64,000 nucleotides of DNA from NCBI RefSeq assembly GCF_030811855.1, contig NZ_JAUSRN010000010.1, positions 181,212-245,211 on the forward strand. The letters run 5' to 3'. The notes under the pieces are model-generated. The model worked only from the letters and a program-made list of their open reading frames with translations, made no database searches and had not been told where the DNA came from. Position numbers and translations under genes: made by a program. Each line of letters begins with the position of its first letter. Position 1 is the first letter of the stretch. Positions 26,533 to 35,705 of this stretch are shown here, one piece after another. Origin of the DNA: Variovorax paradoxus (lineage in GTDB: Bacteria; Pseudomonadota; Gammaproteobacteria; Burkholderiales; Burkholderiaceae_C).

Positions 26533-27702
26533 TTATGGTGTCACATAGTCAGAGACGACGACCCATTTCCCATCCTTGATCTGGGATAAACGCGACTGGT
26601 CGTTGCCTAGGCGTTTGGTGGCCGTGTAGGTGCTCTTTGCGCTGCCGAACATGTCGGGCTCGAAGGTCATGGTGTCCATCGCCTTGATAAAGCTGTCGGT
26701 CGTCAAGTTGGGGCCGGCCTTCTGCGCCGCCTTGATGAACGAATCGATGATGACGTAGCCGTACACCGAAAACACCGTCGGGTCTTCGTTGAACTTGGTC
26801 TTGTACTTGTTGGCCCAGAAGCGCAGCGGCTGCGACTGCTCGTCGGTGTAGGGGTTCTGCACTGTCATGGTGGCGTAGATGCCGTCCATCGCCTTGCCGC
26901 CGAGCTTGTGGATCAGGTCGGTATAGGAGGCGCTCGAGCCCAGGAAGGTCGGGTTGAAGCCGGTCTTGCGCGCCTCGCCCACGGTGCCGATGGTCTCGCG
27001 GATGATGGTGCCGAGCACCACGAGGTCGCAGTTGGCGGCCTTCATCTTTGCGACCTGCGAGCTGAAGTCTGTGGCGCCGCGCTTGAACGATGTCTTTTCG
27101 ACCAGTTCAAGTCCGGCCGTCTTCAGCCCCGCCTCGGCGCCGCGCTGCACTTCGAGCCCGAATTCGTCGTCCTGATAGATGGTGCAGACCCTCTTGGCCC
27201 CCTTCTCCTTGATCATCTTGGGAAGAGCCAGGCGGATCTGATCGTAGTAGGTAGCCGCGAACGAATACTTGAGCCGGTTCAGCGGTTCATACATTTCACG
27301 CGCCGCGGTAATCGGCATGAAGTTGACGATGTTCTTCTCGAACTGCACCGGCATGGCCGCCATGTTCTGCGCGGTGCCGATGTGGCCGGCCATGATGAAG
27401 ATCTTTTCCTGGTTGACCAGCTTCTGCGCCGCGAGCACAGCCTTCTTCGGGTCGTAGCCCGAGTCTTCGACGAAGAGCTTGAGCTTGCGGCCGTGGATGT
27501 TGCCCTGCTCGTTGAGTTCATCCACCCGCAGCTGCATGCCGTTGCGCGCCTGCTTGCCGAAGCCCGCAAGCGGGCCCGAAAGGTCCTGGATGGTGCCGAT
27601 GCGGATCTCGTCCTTGCTCACGCCTTGTTGCTGCTGCGCGGACGCGAACGTTGCAACCAGCCCCAGCACGGCCAGGGTCGTTACTGTCTTGAGCTTCATC
27701 AT
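26533..27702 (-). CDS. Periplasmic receptor of a branched-chain-amino-acid-type ABC transporter
   Basis: The 389-residue product has a signal peptide ending in FASA. A type I periplasmic binding fold of the Leu/Ile/Val-receptor family follows (EIRIGTIQDLSGPLAGFGKQ, then GFNPTFLGSSASYTDLIHKLGG). Members bind amino acids, amides or aromatic acids. It is the last main gene of a leftward operon that contains livH, livM, livG, livF and an acyl-CoA ligase, so its ligand may be an acid that the ligase activates. GAGGAG lies eight bases before ATG 27702. Confidence 0.9.
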   Translation of the reverse strand: MMKLKTVTTLAVLGLVATFASAQQQQGVSKDEIRIGTIQDLSGPLAGFGKQARNGMQLRVDELNEQGNIHGRKLKLFVEDSGYDPKKAVLAAQKLVNQEKIFIMAGHIGTAQNMAAMPVQFEKNIVNFMPITAAREMYEPLNRLKYSFAATYYDQIRLALPKMIKEKGAKRVCTIYQDDEFGLEVQRGAEAGLKTAGLELVEKTSFKRGATDFSSQVAKMKAANCDLVVLGTIIRETIGTVGEARKTGFNPTFLGSSASYTDLIHKLGGKAMDGIYATMTVQNPYTDEQSQPLRFWANKYKTKFNEDPTVFSVYGYVIIDSFIKAAQKAGPNLTTDSFIKAMDTMTFEPDMFGSAKSTYTATKRLGNDQSRLSQIKDGKWVVVSDYVTP

Positions 27703-27747
27703 GGCGTTGTCTCCTCGGGTTGACAAAAAACGGTTCGGCGATGCCGG

Positions 27748-29631
27748 TCAGCGGTACATCGCCTCGATGCGCTCGGCATACTTGGTCTGCACCAATTTCC
27801 GCTTGAGCTTCATCGTCGGCGTGAGCTCTTCGTCCTCTGCACTCAACTGCGTTTCGAGCAGGAAGAACTTCTTGATCTGCTCGACCCGCGCAAACTTGGC
27901 ATTGACGCGGTCGATCTCGCCCTGGATCAGGTCCAGCACCTCTTTCGCGCGCGTCAGGCTCTCGTAGTTGCTGAAAGGCACATCGTGGTCCTGCGCAAAC
28001 TTCTCGACGTTCTCCTGGTCGATCATGATGATCACCGTCAGGTAGGGCCTCTTGTCGCCGATCACCACCGCATCGGTGATGTAGGGGCTGAACTTGAGCT
28101 CGTTCTCCAGCTCGCTCGGCGTGATGTTCTTTCCACCTGCCGTGATGATGATGTCCTTCATGCGGTCGGTGATGCGGAAATACCCTCCCGCGTCGACCGT
28201 CCCCACGTCGCCGGTGTGCAGCCAGCCATCGGCGTCGATGGTCTCGGCGGTTTTCTCGGGCAGGTTGAGGTACCCCATGAAGACATTGGGGCCGCGCACC
28301 AGGATTTCGCCGGTCTGCGGGTCGAGCCGAACCTCGTTGTAGCTGGTGGCCGGGCCTATGGAACCCGGCATGATGCGCGACGGCGGAACGCCCGTGGAAG
28401 CGCCACACGATTCGGTCATGCCCCACACCTCGAGCATGGGCACGCCCAGCGCAAGGTACCAGCGCACGAGCTCGGGCGAAATGGGCGCCGCCCCGGTCAC
28501 GAGAAATCGCGCACGATGGATTCCGATGAGCTTGCGCACGTTGTCCAGCGCCAGCCAGCGCGCCAGGCGAAACTTGAACCGCAGCCCCGCACCCACCGGC
28601 TGGCCCTGGAGCACGCGTTCGGCAATCTGCCGGCCCACGCCGATGCTCCAGCCGTAGGCGGCCTGCTGCAGCCGGCTCGCCTCTTTCAGCGCGATCATCA
28701 CGCCGGAATAGAACTTCTCCCACACGCGCGGCACGGCGGTGAACACCGTGGGCGAAATCTCGCGCACGTTCTCGGGCACCGTCTCGGGGTTCTCGACGAA
28801 GTTGAGGATCGAGCCGGTGTACATCGCGAAGTATTCGCCGCCCATGCGCTCGGCGATGTGGCACAGCGGCAGGAAGCACATGCGCTCGTCGCCCTCGCCC
28901 TGTGCCAGCAGCGAGTTGTAGCCGCGCATGGTGTACACCAGCCCGCGGTGGCTGTGCATCGCGCCCTTGGGCTTGCCCGTGGTGCCCGAGGTGTAGACGA
29001 GGATGGCAAGGTCTTCGGGCCGGCAGGCGGCAATGCGTTGCTCCAGCGCCTGCGGATGGTCCTGCAGATGCGCTCGGCCGAGCGCGCGCAGTGCGTCCAG
29101 GCTGATGACGCCGGGATCATCGAGCTCGCGCAGGCCCTCCATGTCGAACACGACGACCTTGCGTAGCAGCGGCAGTCGGGCGCGCACTTCGAGCGCCTTG
29201 TCGAGCTGCTCGTCGTCCTCCACGAAGAGCACGGTGGTGCGCGAGTCTTCGCAAAGGTAGTGCACCTGCGAGGCCGCGTCGGTCGGGTAGATACCGTTCG
29301 ACACGCCGCCGCAGCTGAGCACGGCAATGTCGCACAGCACCCACTCGATGACGGTATTGGCAAGAATGGACGCGGTTTCGCCCGGCCCGAAACCGAGCGC
29401 CAGCAGACCGCCCGCAATTTCGCGCACGGCCTCGGCGGTTTGCCGCCAGGTCCAGCTGCGCCAGATGCCGAACTCCTTCTGCCGCATCCAGACCTTGTCG
29501 GCGCGCAGTTCCACGGCCTTCCAGAACACGGCCGGGATGGTGTCGCCGGGCACGACGATGCCGGGCTTGGCCTCGAGGTGCGCCAGGTCCCACAGGCCGG
29601 CGGGAGGGCGCAAGGCGACGGGGGTGGTCAT
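27748..29631 (-). CDS. Long-chain acyl-CoA ligase (AMP-forming) inside the liv operon
   Basis: The 627-residue enzyme has the AMP-binding motif YTSGTTGKPKGAMHSH, the WGMTESCG segment and the DGWLHTGDVG and RMKDIIITAGGKNITPSE motifs of adenylate-forming ligases. Overall layout is that of FadD15-type long-chain acyl-CoA synthetases. It activates a carboxylic acid to its CoA thioester using ATP. It lies four bases from the livF stop and 45 from the receptor gene, so it is in the transport operon. This suggests uptake coupled to activation. The actual substrate is not known. Confidence 0.93.
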   Translation of the reverse strand: MTTPVALRPPAGLWDLAHLEAKPGIVVPGDTIPAVFWKAVELRADKVWMRQKEFGIWRSWTWRQTAEAVREIAGGLLALGFGPGETASILANTVIEWVLCDIAVLSCGGVSNGIYPTDAASQVHYLCEDSRTTVLFVEDDEQLDKALEVRARLPLLRKVVVFDMEGLRELDDPGVISLDALRALGRAHLQDHPQALEQRIAACRPEDLAILVYTSGTTGKPKGAMHSHRGLVYTMRGYNSLLAQGEGDERMCFLPLCHIAERMGGEYFAMYTGSILNFVENPETVPENVREISPTVFTAVPRVWEKFYSGVMIALKEASRLQQAAYGWSIGVGRQIAERVLQGQPVGAGLRFKFRLARWLALDNVRKLIGIHRARFLVTGAAPISPELVRWYLALGVPMLEVWGMTESCGASTGVPPSRIMPGSIGPATSYNEVRLDPQTGEILVRGPNVFMGYLNLPEKTAETIDADGWLHTGDVGTVDAGGYFRITDRMKDIIITAGGKNITPSELENELKFSPYITDAVVIGDKRPYLTVIIMIDQENVEKFAQDHDVPFSNYESLTRAKEVLDLIQGEIDRVNAKFARVEQIKKFFLLETQLSAEDEELTPTMKLKRKLVQTKYAERIEAMYR

Positions 29632-29635
29632 GCGG

Positions 29636-30409
29636 TCATCTCCACGTCTTTTTCTTTTTCCAACGCCGCTCGCCGCGCACGCCGTCGTCCTTGACGCCAA
29701 GGTAGAACTCCTTGATGTCCTCTTTCTCGCGCAGGCGTTCGCAGGTGTCTTCCATGACGATGCGGCCGTTCTCGAGCACGTAGCCGTGGTCAGAAGCGTT
29801 GAGGGCCATGTTGGCGTTCTGCTCGACCAGCAAAATAGTGGTGCCGCGTTCGCGGTTGATGCGCACGACGATCTCGAAAATCTCTTTTGTCAGCTTGGGG
29901 CTGAGGCCGAGGCTGGGCTCGTCGAGCAGGATGAGGTGCGGCGCAGCCATGATGGCGCGCGAAATCGCAAGCATCTGCTGCTGACCGCCCGAGAGCAGGC
30001 CGGCGTCCTGCGTGGCGCGCTCGCGCAAAATGGGAAAGTAGGTGTAGACGCTCTCCATGTCCCGCGCCACGCCGTCGCGGTCCTTGCGGGTGTAGGCGCC
30101 CATGAGCAGGTTTTCCCTCACCGAGAGCAACGGAAACACTTCGCGCCCTTCGGGTACGTGGCTCAGCCCCTGCTGCACGATGTAGGCCGGGTCCTTGGCA
30201 GTAATGTCATTGCCTTGGAATTCGATGCTGCCTTTTCTCGGGTCGATGATCCCTGAGATGGTCTTGAGGATCGTTGTCTTGCCCGCGCCGTTGGAGCCCA
30301 GGACCGTCACGATCTCGCCCTGCCTGACTTTCAGGCTCACGCCGCGGATGGCCTTGATGGGGCCGTAGGCGCTTTCGACGTTGAGCAGCTGGAGGACGAC
30401 GTCGGTCAT
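29636..30409 (-). CDS. livF: ABC transporter ATPase, LivF type
   Basis: The 257-residue ATPase has Walker A GSNGAGKTT, the signature LLSGGQQQM and Walker B LILLDEPSLGLSP. The short LivF layout lacks the extended C-terminus of LivG, though about 20 basic residues (ERRWKKKKTWR) follow the usual end. It pairs with LivG to power the permease. It is separated from livG by 466 bases holding a structured repeat, an unusual break for this operon. Confidence 0.94.
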   Translation of the reverse strand: MTDVVLQLLNVESAYGPIKAIRGVSLKVRQGEIVTVLGSNGAGKTTILKTISGIIDPRKGSIEFQGNDITAKDPAYIVQQGLSHVPEGREVFPLLSVRENLLMGAYTRKDRDGVARDMESVYTYFPILRERATQDAGLLSGGQQQMLAISRAIMAAPHLILLDEPSLGLSPKLTKEIFEIVVRINRERGTTILLVEQNANMALNASDHGYVLENGRIVMEDTCERLREKEDIKEFYLGVKDDGVRGERRWKKKKTWR

Positions 30410-30467
30410 GCTCGGATTCCTTTGCAGGGGCGGCGTTGAGCCCCATGCCCCCGGCGGGCCGACGTCA

Positions 30468-30810
30468 CCGGCCGCTTCGCGGCTCCCCTGCGCTGCTCAC
30501 GACAGGCGGGGTCTCGCAGAACTCGCTCCACTGCGTTGCGCTCAAACAGCTGCGAGCCCTGATCCGCCTGTCGCTCCGCTGCTCGGCGGTGCCTCAACGG
30601 CCCGCCGGGGGCACGGGGCCCAACGCCGTGGGCACGCTCAGGGTGTTTCCTCCACCCCCAAGCCCGGTGTGCGGTGCGGGGTGGGCGCCCCCTCTGTGCC
30701 GCCGAGGAGCGCAGCGTTTCGCGGATCAGGGCTCGCAGCTGTTTGAGTGAAGCGAGTTCTGCGAGCCCCCGCGAAACGTGAGCACCGCAGGGGAGCCGCG
30801 AAGCGGCCGG
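30468..30810. repeat. Compound palindromic repeat element between livG and livF
   Basis: The 466-base gap from 30410 to 30875 has no supported gene. A perfect 25-bp inverted repeat (30468-30492 and 30786-30810) bounds two palindromes of the same design at 30500-30573 and 30715-30778, which are inverted relative to each other. Each has a 10-bp perfect outer stem, an asymmetric internal loop, a 7-bp CTCGCAG/CTGCGAG stem and a loop containing CTCAAACAG or its complement. The outer stems differ at four positions, and all four are compensated on the partner strand. The middle, 30574-30714, is GC-rich and partly self-complementary. It could be a REP/BIME-like element or an RNA structure in the liv mRNA. 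Confidence 0.8.
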
Positions 30811-30875
30811 CATAGTGGGGGCGCCCGCGCCGTGCCGCATACCGGGCGTCTCCAACGAAGCAGCGAACAAGGCAT

Positions 30876-31697
30876 TCATGCCGCCACCCTCCTCAAACTG
30901 CTCACGTCGTCCACTGTCCCCAGATAGGCTTCGATCACCCGGGCATCCGCCTGCACTTCGCGCGGCGTACCCGTGGCCAGCACCTCGCCCATGTTCATCG
31001 CCAGCACGCGGTCGGACACCTTCGACACCAGCGACATGTCGTGCTCGACCATCAGCACCGACACCCCCAGCTCTTGCTGGATGTCCTGAATCCAGAACGC
31101 CATGTCGGCCGTTTCCTCGACATTGAGCCCCGACGACGGTTCGTCGAGCAGCAGCAGCTTGGGTTCGGTGCACAGCGCGCGCGCGAGCTCCACCACCTTT
31201 CGAACGCCATACGGCAATCCCGCCACCATCGAATCACGGTGATGCTGCAGATCCAGCAGTTCGATCACCTGCTCCGCCTTCTCGCGTGCAACGATCTCGG
31301 CGCGACGGGTGGCGGGCGTGAAGAACACCTCGCTCCAGAACCCCGTCTGCCGGTGCGTGTGGCGGCCGATCAGCAGGTTGTGCAGCACCGTGGCGTGCTC
31401 GAAGAGTTCGATGTTCTGGAAGGTGCGCGCAATGCCGAGCGCGGCAATCGCATGGGGTGCCTGGTGCGTCAGGGCCAGTGGACCGGCCGCTTCTCCGTGC
31501 CAGGTGATCTCGCCCATCGTCGGCGTGTAGATGCGGCTGATGAGGTTGAACACCGTCGTCTTGCCCGCGCCGTTGGGGCCGATCAGCGTGAACACCTCGC
31601 CGCGTCGCACGTCGAAGCTCACCTTGTTGACCGCGAGCACGCCGCCGAAGCGAACGCTCAGGTCCTTCGCCGAAAGAAGAACGTCGCCGCTGCTCAT
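30876..31697 (-). CDS. livG: ABC transporter ATPase, LivG type
   Basis: The 273-residue ATPase has Walker A GPNGAGKTT, a degenerate signature LPYGVRKVVELARAL as usual in LivG proteins, Walker B LLLLDEPSSGLNVEE and the extended C-terminal segment ending VIEAYLG. The ATG at 31697 overlaps the livM stop (ATGA). It forms the heterodimer with LivF. Confidence 0.95.
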   Translation of the reverse strand: MSSGDVLLSAKDLSVRFGGVLAVNKVSFDVRRGEVFTLIGPNGAGKTTVFNLISRIYTPTMGEITWHGEAAGPLALTHQAPHAIAALGIARTFQNIELFEHATVLHNLLIGRHTHRQTGFWSEVFFTPATRRAEIVAREKAEQVIELLDLQHHRDSMVAGLPYGVRKVVELARALCTEPKLLLLDEPSSGLNVEETADMAFWIQDIQQELGVSVLMVEHDMSLVSKVSDRVLAMNMGEVLATGTPREVQADARVIEAYLGTVDDVSSLRRVAA

Positions 31698-32770
31698 CTC
31701 AGCCGATCCGACTTGGTGAACGACTTCTGCCGCTTGAACAGCCCCTTGCGGTAGAACGGAAAGAGCTGCAGCCAGGTTCGGATCTTGAGCCAGCGCCCGT
31801 AAAGCCCCAGCGGCTCGAACAGCACGAAGGCGATCAGCACCAGGCCGTACACCAGCCCCTGCAGGCCCGGCGCCTGGCCGATCACGGGCGGCAGCCAGTC
31901 CTTGCCCATCGAGATCAACTGCGGCATCGCGATCAGGAAGATCGCACCCAGAAATGCGCCGTGCACCGAACCGAGTCCGCCGATCACCACCATCAGCAGC
32001 AGGTCGATCGACTGCAGGATGTTGAACTGGTCCGGCGAGATGAAACTGAGCTTGTGCGCGTACAACGCACCGCCCAGCCCCGCGAGCGCGGCCGAGATCG
32101 CGAACGACATCGTCTTGTAGCGCGCAAGGTGAATGCCCATGCTCTGCGCCGAGATTTCCGAATCGCGGATCGCCACGAAGGCGCGGCCCGTCGGCGAGCG
32201 CAGCAGGTTCAGGATGCCCAGCGTGCTGAGCACCGCCACCACCAGGCACAAGAAGTAGAAGCCGTTGCCCGACCCCAGCGACCAGCCGAAGAGCTGGGGC
32301 GACTTCACGTGAAGCCCCGAATTGCCGCCCGTGACGCTATCCCAGCGCGCGAACACCTCCTCGACGATGAAGCCGAACGACAGCGTCGCGATGCCAAGGT
32401 AGATGCCCTTCACGCGCAAGGCCGGCAAGGCCACCACCACGCCCACCGCCGCCGAGAGCGCCGCGGCCGCGAGCAGCGCGATCGGAAACGGCACGCCCAG
32501 GTTGGTGAGGACGCCCTGCGTATAGGCGCCCGCGCCAAGGAACGCCGCATGGCCGATGGAGAACTGCCCCGTGAAACCCGCCAGCAGCATCAACCCCAGG
32601 CCGACGATGCCGTAGATCAGCACGAAGGTCAGCTGCGCGAGCCAGTATTCGTCGATCACCCATGGCGCGACGATGAGGAACGCGACCAGGAGCCCATACC
32701 AGAACACATGGCCGCCGTGCCGCGCAAGGCGGATGTCCTGGTCGTAGCTGGTCTTGAAGATGAAGCGCAT
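31694..32770 (-). CDS. livM: ABC transporter permease, LivM type
   Basis: The 358-residue protein has about nine to ten hydrophobic helices and the LivM signature GLGLMLLAGFTGQFSIGHAAF. It is one of the two channel-forming subunits, with LivH. Its stop overlaps livG and 36 bases separate it from livH. A 30-residue basic C-terminal tail (GLFKRQKSFTKSDRLR) lies on the cytoplasmic side. Confidence 0.95.
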   Translation of the reverse strand: MRFIFKTSYDQDIRLARHGGHVFWYGLLVAFLIVAPWVIDEYWLAQLTFVLIYGIVGLGLMLLAGFTGQFSIGHAAFLGAGAYTQGVLTNLGVPFPIALLAAAALSAAVGVVVALPALRVKGIYLGIATLSFGFIVEEVFARWDSVTGGNSGLHVKSPQLFGWSLGSGNGFYFLCLVVAVLSTLGILNLLRSPTGRAFVAIRDSEISAQSMGIHLARYKTMSFAISAALAGLGGALYAHKLSFISPDQFNILQSIDLLLMVVIGGLGSVHGAFLGAIFLIAMPQLISMGKDWLPPVIGQAPGLQGLVYGLVLIAFVLFEPLGLYGRWLKIRTWLQLFPFYRKGLFKRQKSFTKSDRLR

Positions 32771-32806
32771 GAATCAGATCCGCCGTAGAGCGTGGGAGCA
32801 CATGGG

Positions 32807-33682
32807 TCAGACTTTCTTGCGCAGCTTTTCGCCGAACAGGCCATTGGGTTTGATCATCAGCATCAAGAGCACCACGATGTAGGGCGCCGTGTCCTTGAAG
32901 CCGTCGGGCAGATAAAACCCCGCGAACGATTCGACGATGCCGATCACCAGCCCGCCGACGATGGCGCCCGGCAGGCTGCCGAAGCCGCCCACCACCGCGG
33001 CCGGAAAGGCTTTGAGCCCGATGAAGCCCATGTTCGCGTGCACGAAGGTGATGGGCGCGAGCAGCATGCCGGCAATGGCCGCGACCGCCGCCGCCAGGCC
33101 CCACACCAGCCCGTTGAGCCGCTTCACCGGAATGCCCATGTAGTACGCCGCAAGCTGGTTCTGCGACGAGGCCTGCATGGCGATGCCGAGCTTGCTGTAG
33201 CGGAACATCGCGAACAGCAGCCCGCACAGGATGGCCGTGGCGATGATGATGGACAACTGCTCGAGGTTGACCACCAGTCCGCCGAGCTTCCACATCTGGT
33301 CCTTGTAGGGAACGGCCAGCGTGTGGGTGTCGGTGCCGATGCCCGGCACCATGGTGATGAGGCCGCGCGCCACGTAGGCAATGCCGATGGTTAGCATCAC
33401 GATCGAGAACTGCGGCTGTCCGAGAATCGGGCGGATCACCACCAGCTCCAGCAGGACCCCGAAAGCCGCCATGGCCACCACCGCGAGAATGGCCGCGAGC
33501 CAGAACGGCAGGCCGAACAGCGACATGCCTGCAAATGCGCCAAAGGCGCCGAGCATCATCAGATCGCCCTGCGCAAAGCTCACGGTTTCCGTGGCCTTGT
33601 AGATCAGCACGAAGCCCAGCGCGATCAATCCATAGATGCAGCCCTGCGCAATGCCCGAGAGAAGGAGCTGGAGAGTCTGCAT
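32807..33682 (-). CDS. livH: ABC transporter permease, LivH type
   Basis: The 291-residue protein begins MQTLQLLLSGIAQGCIYGLI and has the family's GLVWGLAAAVAAIAGMLLAP loop and FPAAVVGGFGSLPGAIVGGL segment. It is the second permease subunit and first structural gene of the uptake operon. The AraC-type regulator gene is 21 bases upstream on the same strand. Confidence 0.95.
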   Translation of the reverse strand: MQTLQLLLSGIAQGCIYGLIALGFVLIYKATETVSFAQGDLMMLGAFGAFAGMSLFGLPFWLAAILAVVAMAAFGVLLELVVIRPILGQPQFSIVMLTIGIAYVARGLITMVPGIGTDTHTLAVPYKDQMWKLGGLVVNLEQLSIIIATAILCGLLFAMFRYSKLGIAMQASSQNQLAAYYMGIPVKRLNGLVWGLAAAVAAIAGMLLAPITFVHANMGFIGLKAFPAAVVGGFGSLPGAIVGGLVIGIVESFAGFYLPDGFKDTAPYIVVLLMLMIKPNGLFGEKLRKKV

Positions 33683-33703
33683 GCGGCTTCTGTCTCCCTG
33701 CGC

Positions 33704-34531
33704 CTAGTGCCTGAGGCCGCCGGCTGCGTCGTGCAGCGCCAGGCGGCGCGAGCCGGCCAGGATGTCGCTCGGCTTGAGCCCATACACCTGGCGGATCGAA
33801 TGGCTGAAGTGCGTCGAATCGGGGTAGCCGGCGTCCAGCGCGATATCGGTCAGCGTGCTGGTCTGGCGCACGTAGCGCAACAGACTGCGCGCGCGCTTCC
33901 AGGCCCGGAAGGCGCGAAACGCCATGCCGGTCTCCTGCTTGAACAGATGCAGAAAGCGCGAGAACGAGAGGTGTACCGAGGCCGCGCATTCCTCGGCTGA
34001 GGCGGGCGCGGCCGGGTCGGCGTTGATGGCGTCGATGACCTTGCGGATGCGTGCATCGAGCGCGCGCGGCGCCAGCGCCTCGCCGAAGAAGATGCGGTCG
34101 AACTCCAGGCCTTCGAAGCCCTGGCGGCCCGAGAGTGCAAGCAGCTGCGCGTGCGCATCGCGCATGTGCTGCACGAACGCCGGCGCATCGACCGGCCCGC
34201 AGTGCTGCAGAAAGCCGGGCAAGCGCGCGGGATCGACGGACTCGGATTCGATCAGCAAATTGAAGATGAGCGGATGCGCGCTTTCCACCCGATGTGGCAC
34301 GTGCGGCGGCACCACCAGCAGCTCGCCCGTCTGCCACGCGCCTCCGCCAATGCAGAGGCGGTTGGGCGGCGCACCGGCCGGCGACACGTACACGCCGTGC
34401 CCGCCCACCGTGCGTTCGGCCGCAGCGCCGAGCAGCCCTGCGTAGAACACCCGCTGATGCGTGAGCCACATCAGGCGCTCCCCGCGCTCTGCGAAGCCGC
34501 TTTCGGGCGGCGCCGTCTTCGTTCGCTGCAT
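33704..34531 (-). CDS. AraC-family transcriptional regulator
   Basis: The C-terminal 100 residues hold the two helix-turn-helix units of AraC proteins (LSFSRFLHLFKQETGMAFRAF and LTDIALDAGYPDSTHFSHSIRQVYG). The N-terminal part is a cupin-like sensor (GAWQTGELLVVPPHVPHRV). The start MQRTKT at 34531 is chosen because AGGAG sits nine bases upstream; two earlier ATGs are in frame. Its position directly before livH suggests it controls the uptake operon and is cotranscribed with it. Confidence 0.9.
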   Translation of the reverse strand: MQRTKTAPPESGFAERGERLMWLTHQRVFYAGLLGAAAERTVGGHGVYVSPAGAPPNRLCIGGGAWQTGELLVVPPHVPHRVESAHPLIFNLLIESESVDPARLPGFLQHCGPVDAPAFVQHMRDAHAQLLALSGRQGFEGLEFDRIFFGEALAPRALDARIRKVIDAINADPAAPASAEECAASVHLSFSRFLHLFKQETGMAFRAFRAWKRARSLLRYVRQTSTLTDIALDAGYPDSTHFSHSIRQVYGLKPSDILAGSRRLALHDAAGGLRH

Positions 34532-34641
34532 GGTGTCCGTCTCCTGCATCCGGCCGCCGCCGGCCAGGGGCCGGCGTTGCGTTGGCTGGATCGTAGCGGC
34601 GGGGGCCTGCTGCACGGCGTCCATTTGCGCGGGGACTTTCC

Positions 34642-35586
34642 CTAGGCCGGCGCGAGTGCGCGGCGGAGTTCAGCGCAGCACAGCGCGATGGCCGTGTCAG
34701 CCTCGTCGAGCACCTTGCCCATGGTGATGAAGCCATGGATCTGGCGCTCGAAGCAGACGTACGCGGCGCGATTGCCGGCGGCGGTCAGCGCCTCGGCGTA
34801 GGCTATGCCTTCGTCGCGCAGCGGGTCGTAGCCGGCGGTGAGCACCAGCGCGGGCGGCAGGCCCGACAAGTCGCCGTGCAGCAGCGGAGACGCGCGCCAG
34901 TCGAGGTCGTGCCGAAGGTCGTCGATGTAGTGGTCGTGAAAGTACGCCATCGTGTCGCGGGTCAGCAGGTAGCCTTGTCCGTTGGCCTGGTGCGAGGCGT
35001 GGCCGCGGCGCTGGTCCGTGGCGGGATAGATCAGCAGCTGGAAGGCGATGGGCAGGTCGCCCGCATCGCGCGCGGCGATGGCCGCCACTGCCGCGAGATT
35101 GCCGCCGGCGCTGTCGCCGCCCACCGCGAGCCGGCCGGCATCCAGGCCAAGCGAAGCGGCCACGCGCTGCACCCAGCGCGTGGCCGCCAGCACGTCGTCC
35201 ACGGCGGCCGGAAAGCGATGCTCGGGCCCCATGCGGTAGTCGATCGAGGCGACCGCGCAGCCCGCGCCGTTGGCGAGCGAGCGGCACAGCACGTCATGCG
35301 TGTCGAGATCGCCGATGACCCAGCCACCGCCATGAAAGTACACCAGCACCGGCAGCGCCGCATCGGCCGTGGAACCCAGCGGGCGATACAGGCGCACCGG
35401 GATGGTGCCGTGCGGCCCTCCGGCTTTCAGTTCGCGGACTTGGGCAACCTGCGGGGCTTCGGGTTGCGTGGTGGCGCGCCGGTCGCGATAGAACGCACGC
35501 GCCTCGACCGGCGAAAGCGTATGGGTCGGCGGGATGCCGCGCGCCTCGATGAAGTCGAGCAGGGCGCGCGCCTGGGGGTGCAGCAT
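34642..35586 (-). CDS. Alpha/beta hydrolase, hormone-sensitive-lipase-type esterase
   Basis: The 314-residue protein has the HSL-family HGGGW oxyanion motif (near residue 80), the nucleophile GDSAGGN, an acid in AGYDPLRDEG and the final histidine in QIHGF. Members hydrolyse short to medium acyl esters. There is no signal peptide. GGAG lies five bases before the ATG at 35586. Its proximity to the AraC gene is not enough to infer a shared pathway. Confidence 0.93.
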   Translation of the reverse strand: MLHPQARALLDFIEARGIPPTHTLSPVEARAFYRDRRATTQPEAPQVAQVRELKAGGPHGTIPVRLYRPLGSTADAALPVLVYFHGGGWVIGDLDTHDVLCRSLANGAGCAVASIDYRMGPEHRFPAAVDDVLAATRWVQRVAASLGLDAGRLAVGGDSAGGNLAAVAAIAARDAGDLPIAFQLLIYPATDQRRGHASHQANGQGYLLTRDTMAYFHDHYIDDLRHDLDWRASPLLHGDLSGLPPALVLTAGYDPLRDEGIAYAEALTAAGNRAAYVCFERQIHGFITMGKVLDEADTAIALCCAELRRALAPA

Positions 35587-35705
35587 GGTGTCTCCGGTGG
35601 GTCGGGCAGAGGTTCTCCCGATCTCATCCGCACGATGCCCGCAGGCGCCAGTCTCTGCTTGCGAAAACTGGCTGTCCCCCGATAGCTGTTCCGGGCGATG
35701 GCGCT

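Noticed and set aside
30406..31173. 255-codon reverse frame in the livG-livF gap
   Set aside because: It runs through the palindromic element and into livG in the wrong frame. The encoded peptide only mirrors the repeat, so I treat the gap as non-coding.
32337..34736. 799-codon reverse frame overlapping livM, livH and the AraC gene
   Set aside because: It is another reading frame of the same strand as the liv genes, with Arg/Ala-rich composition. The liv and AraC frames carry clear motifs.
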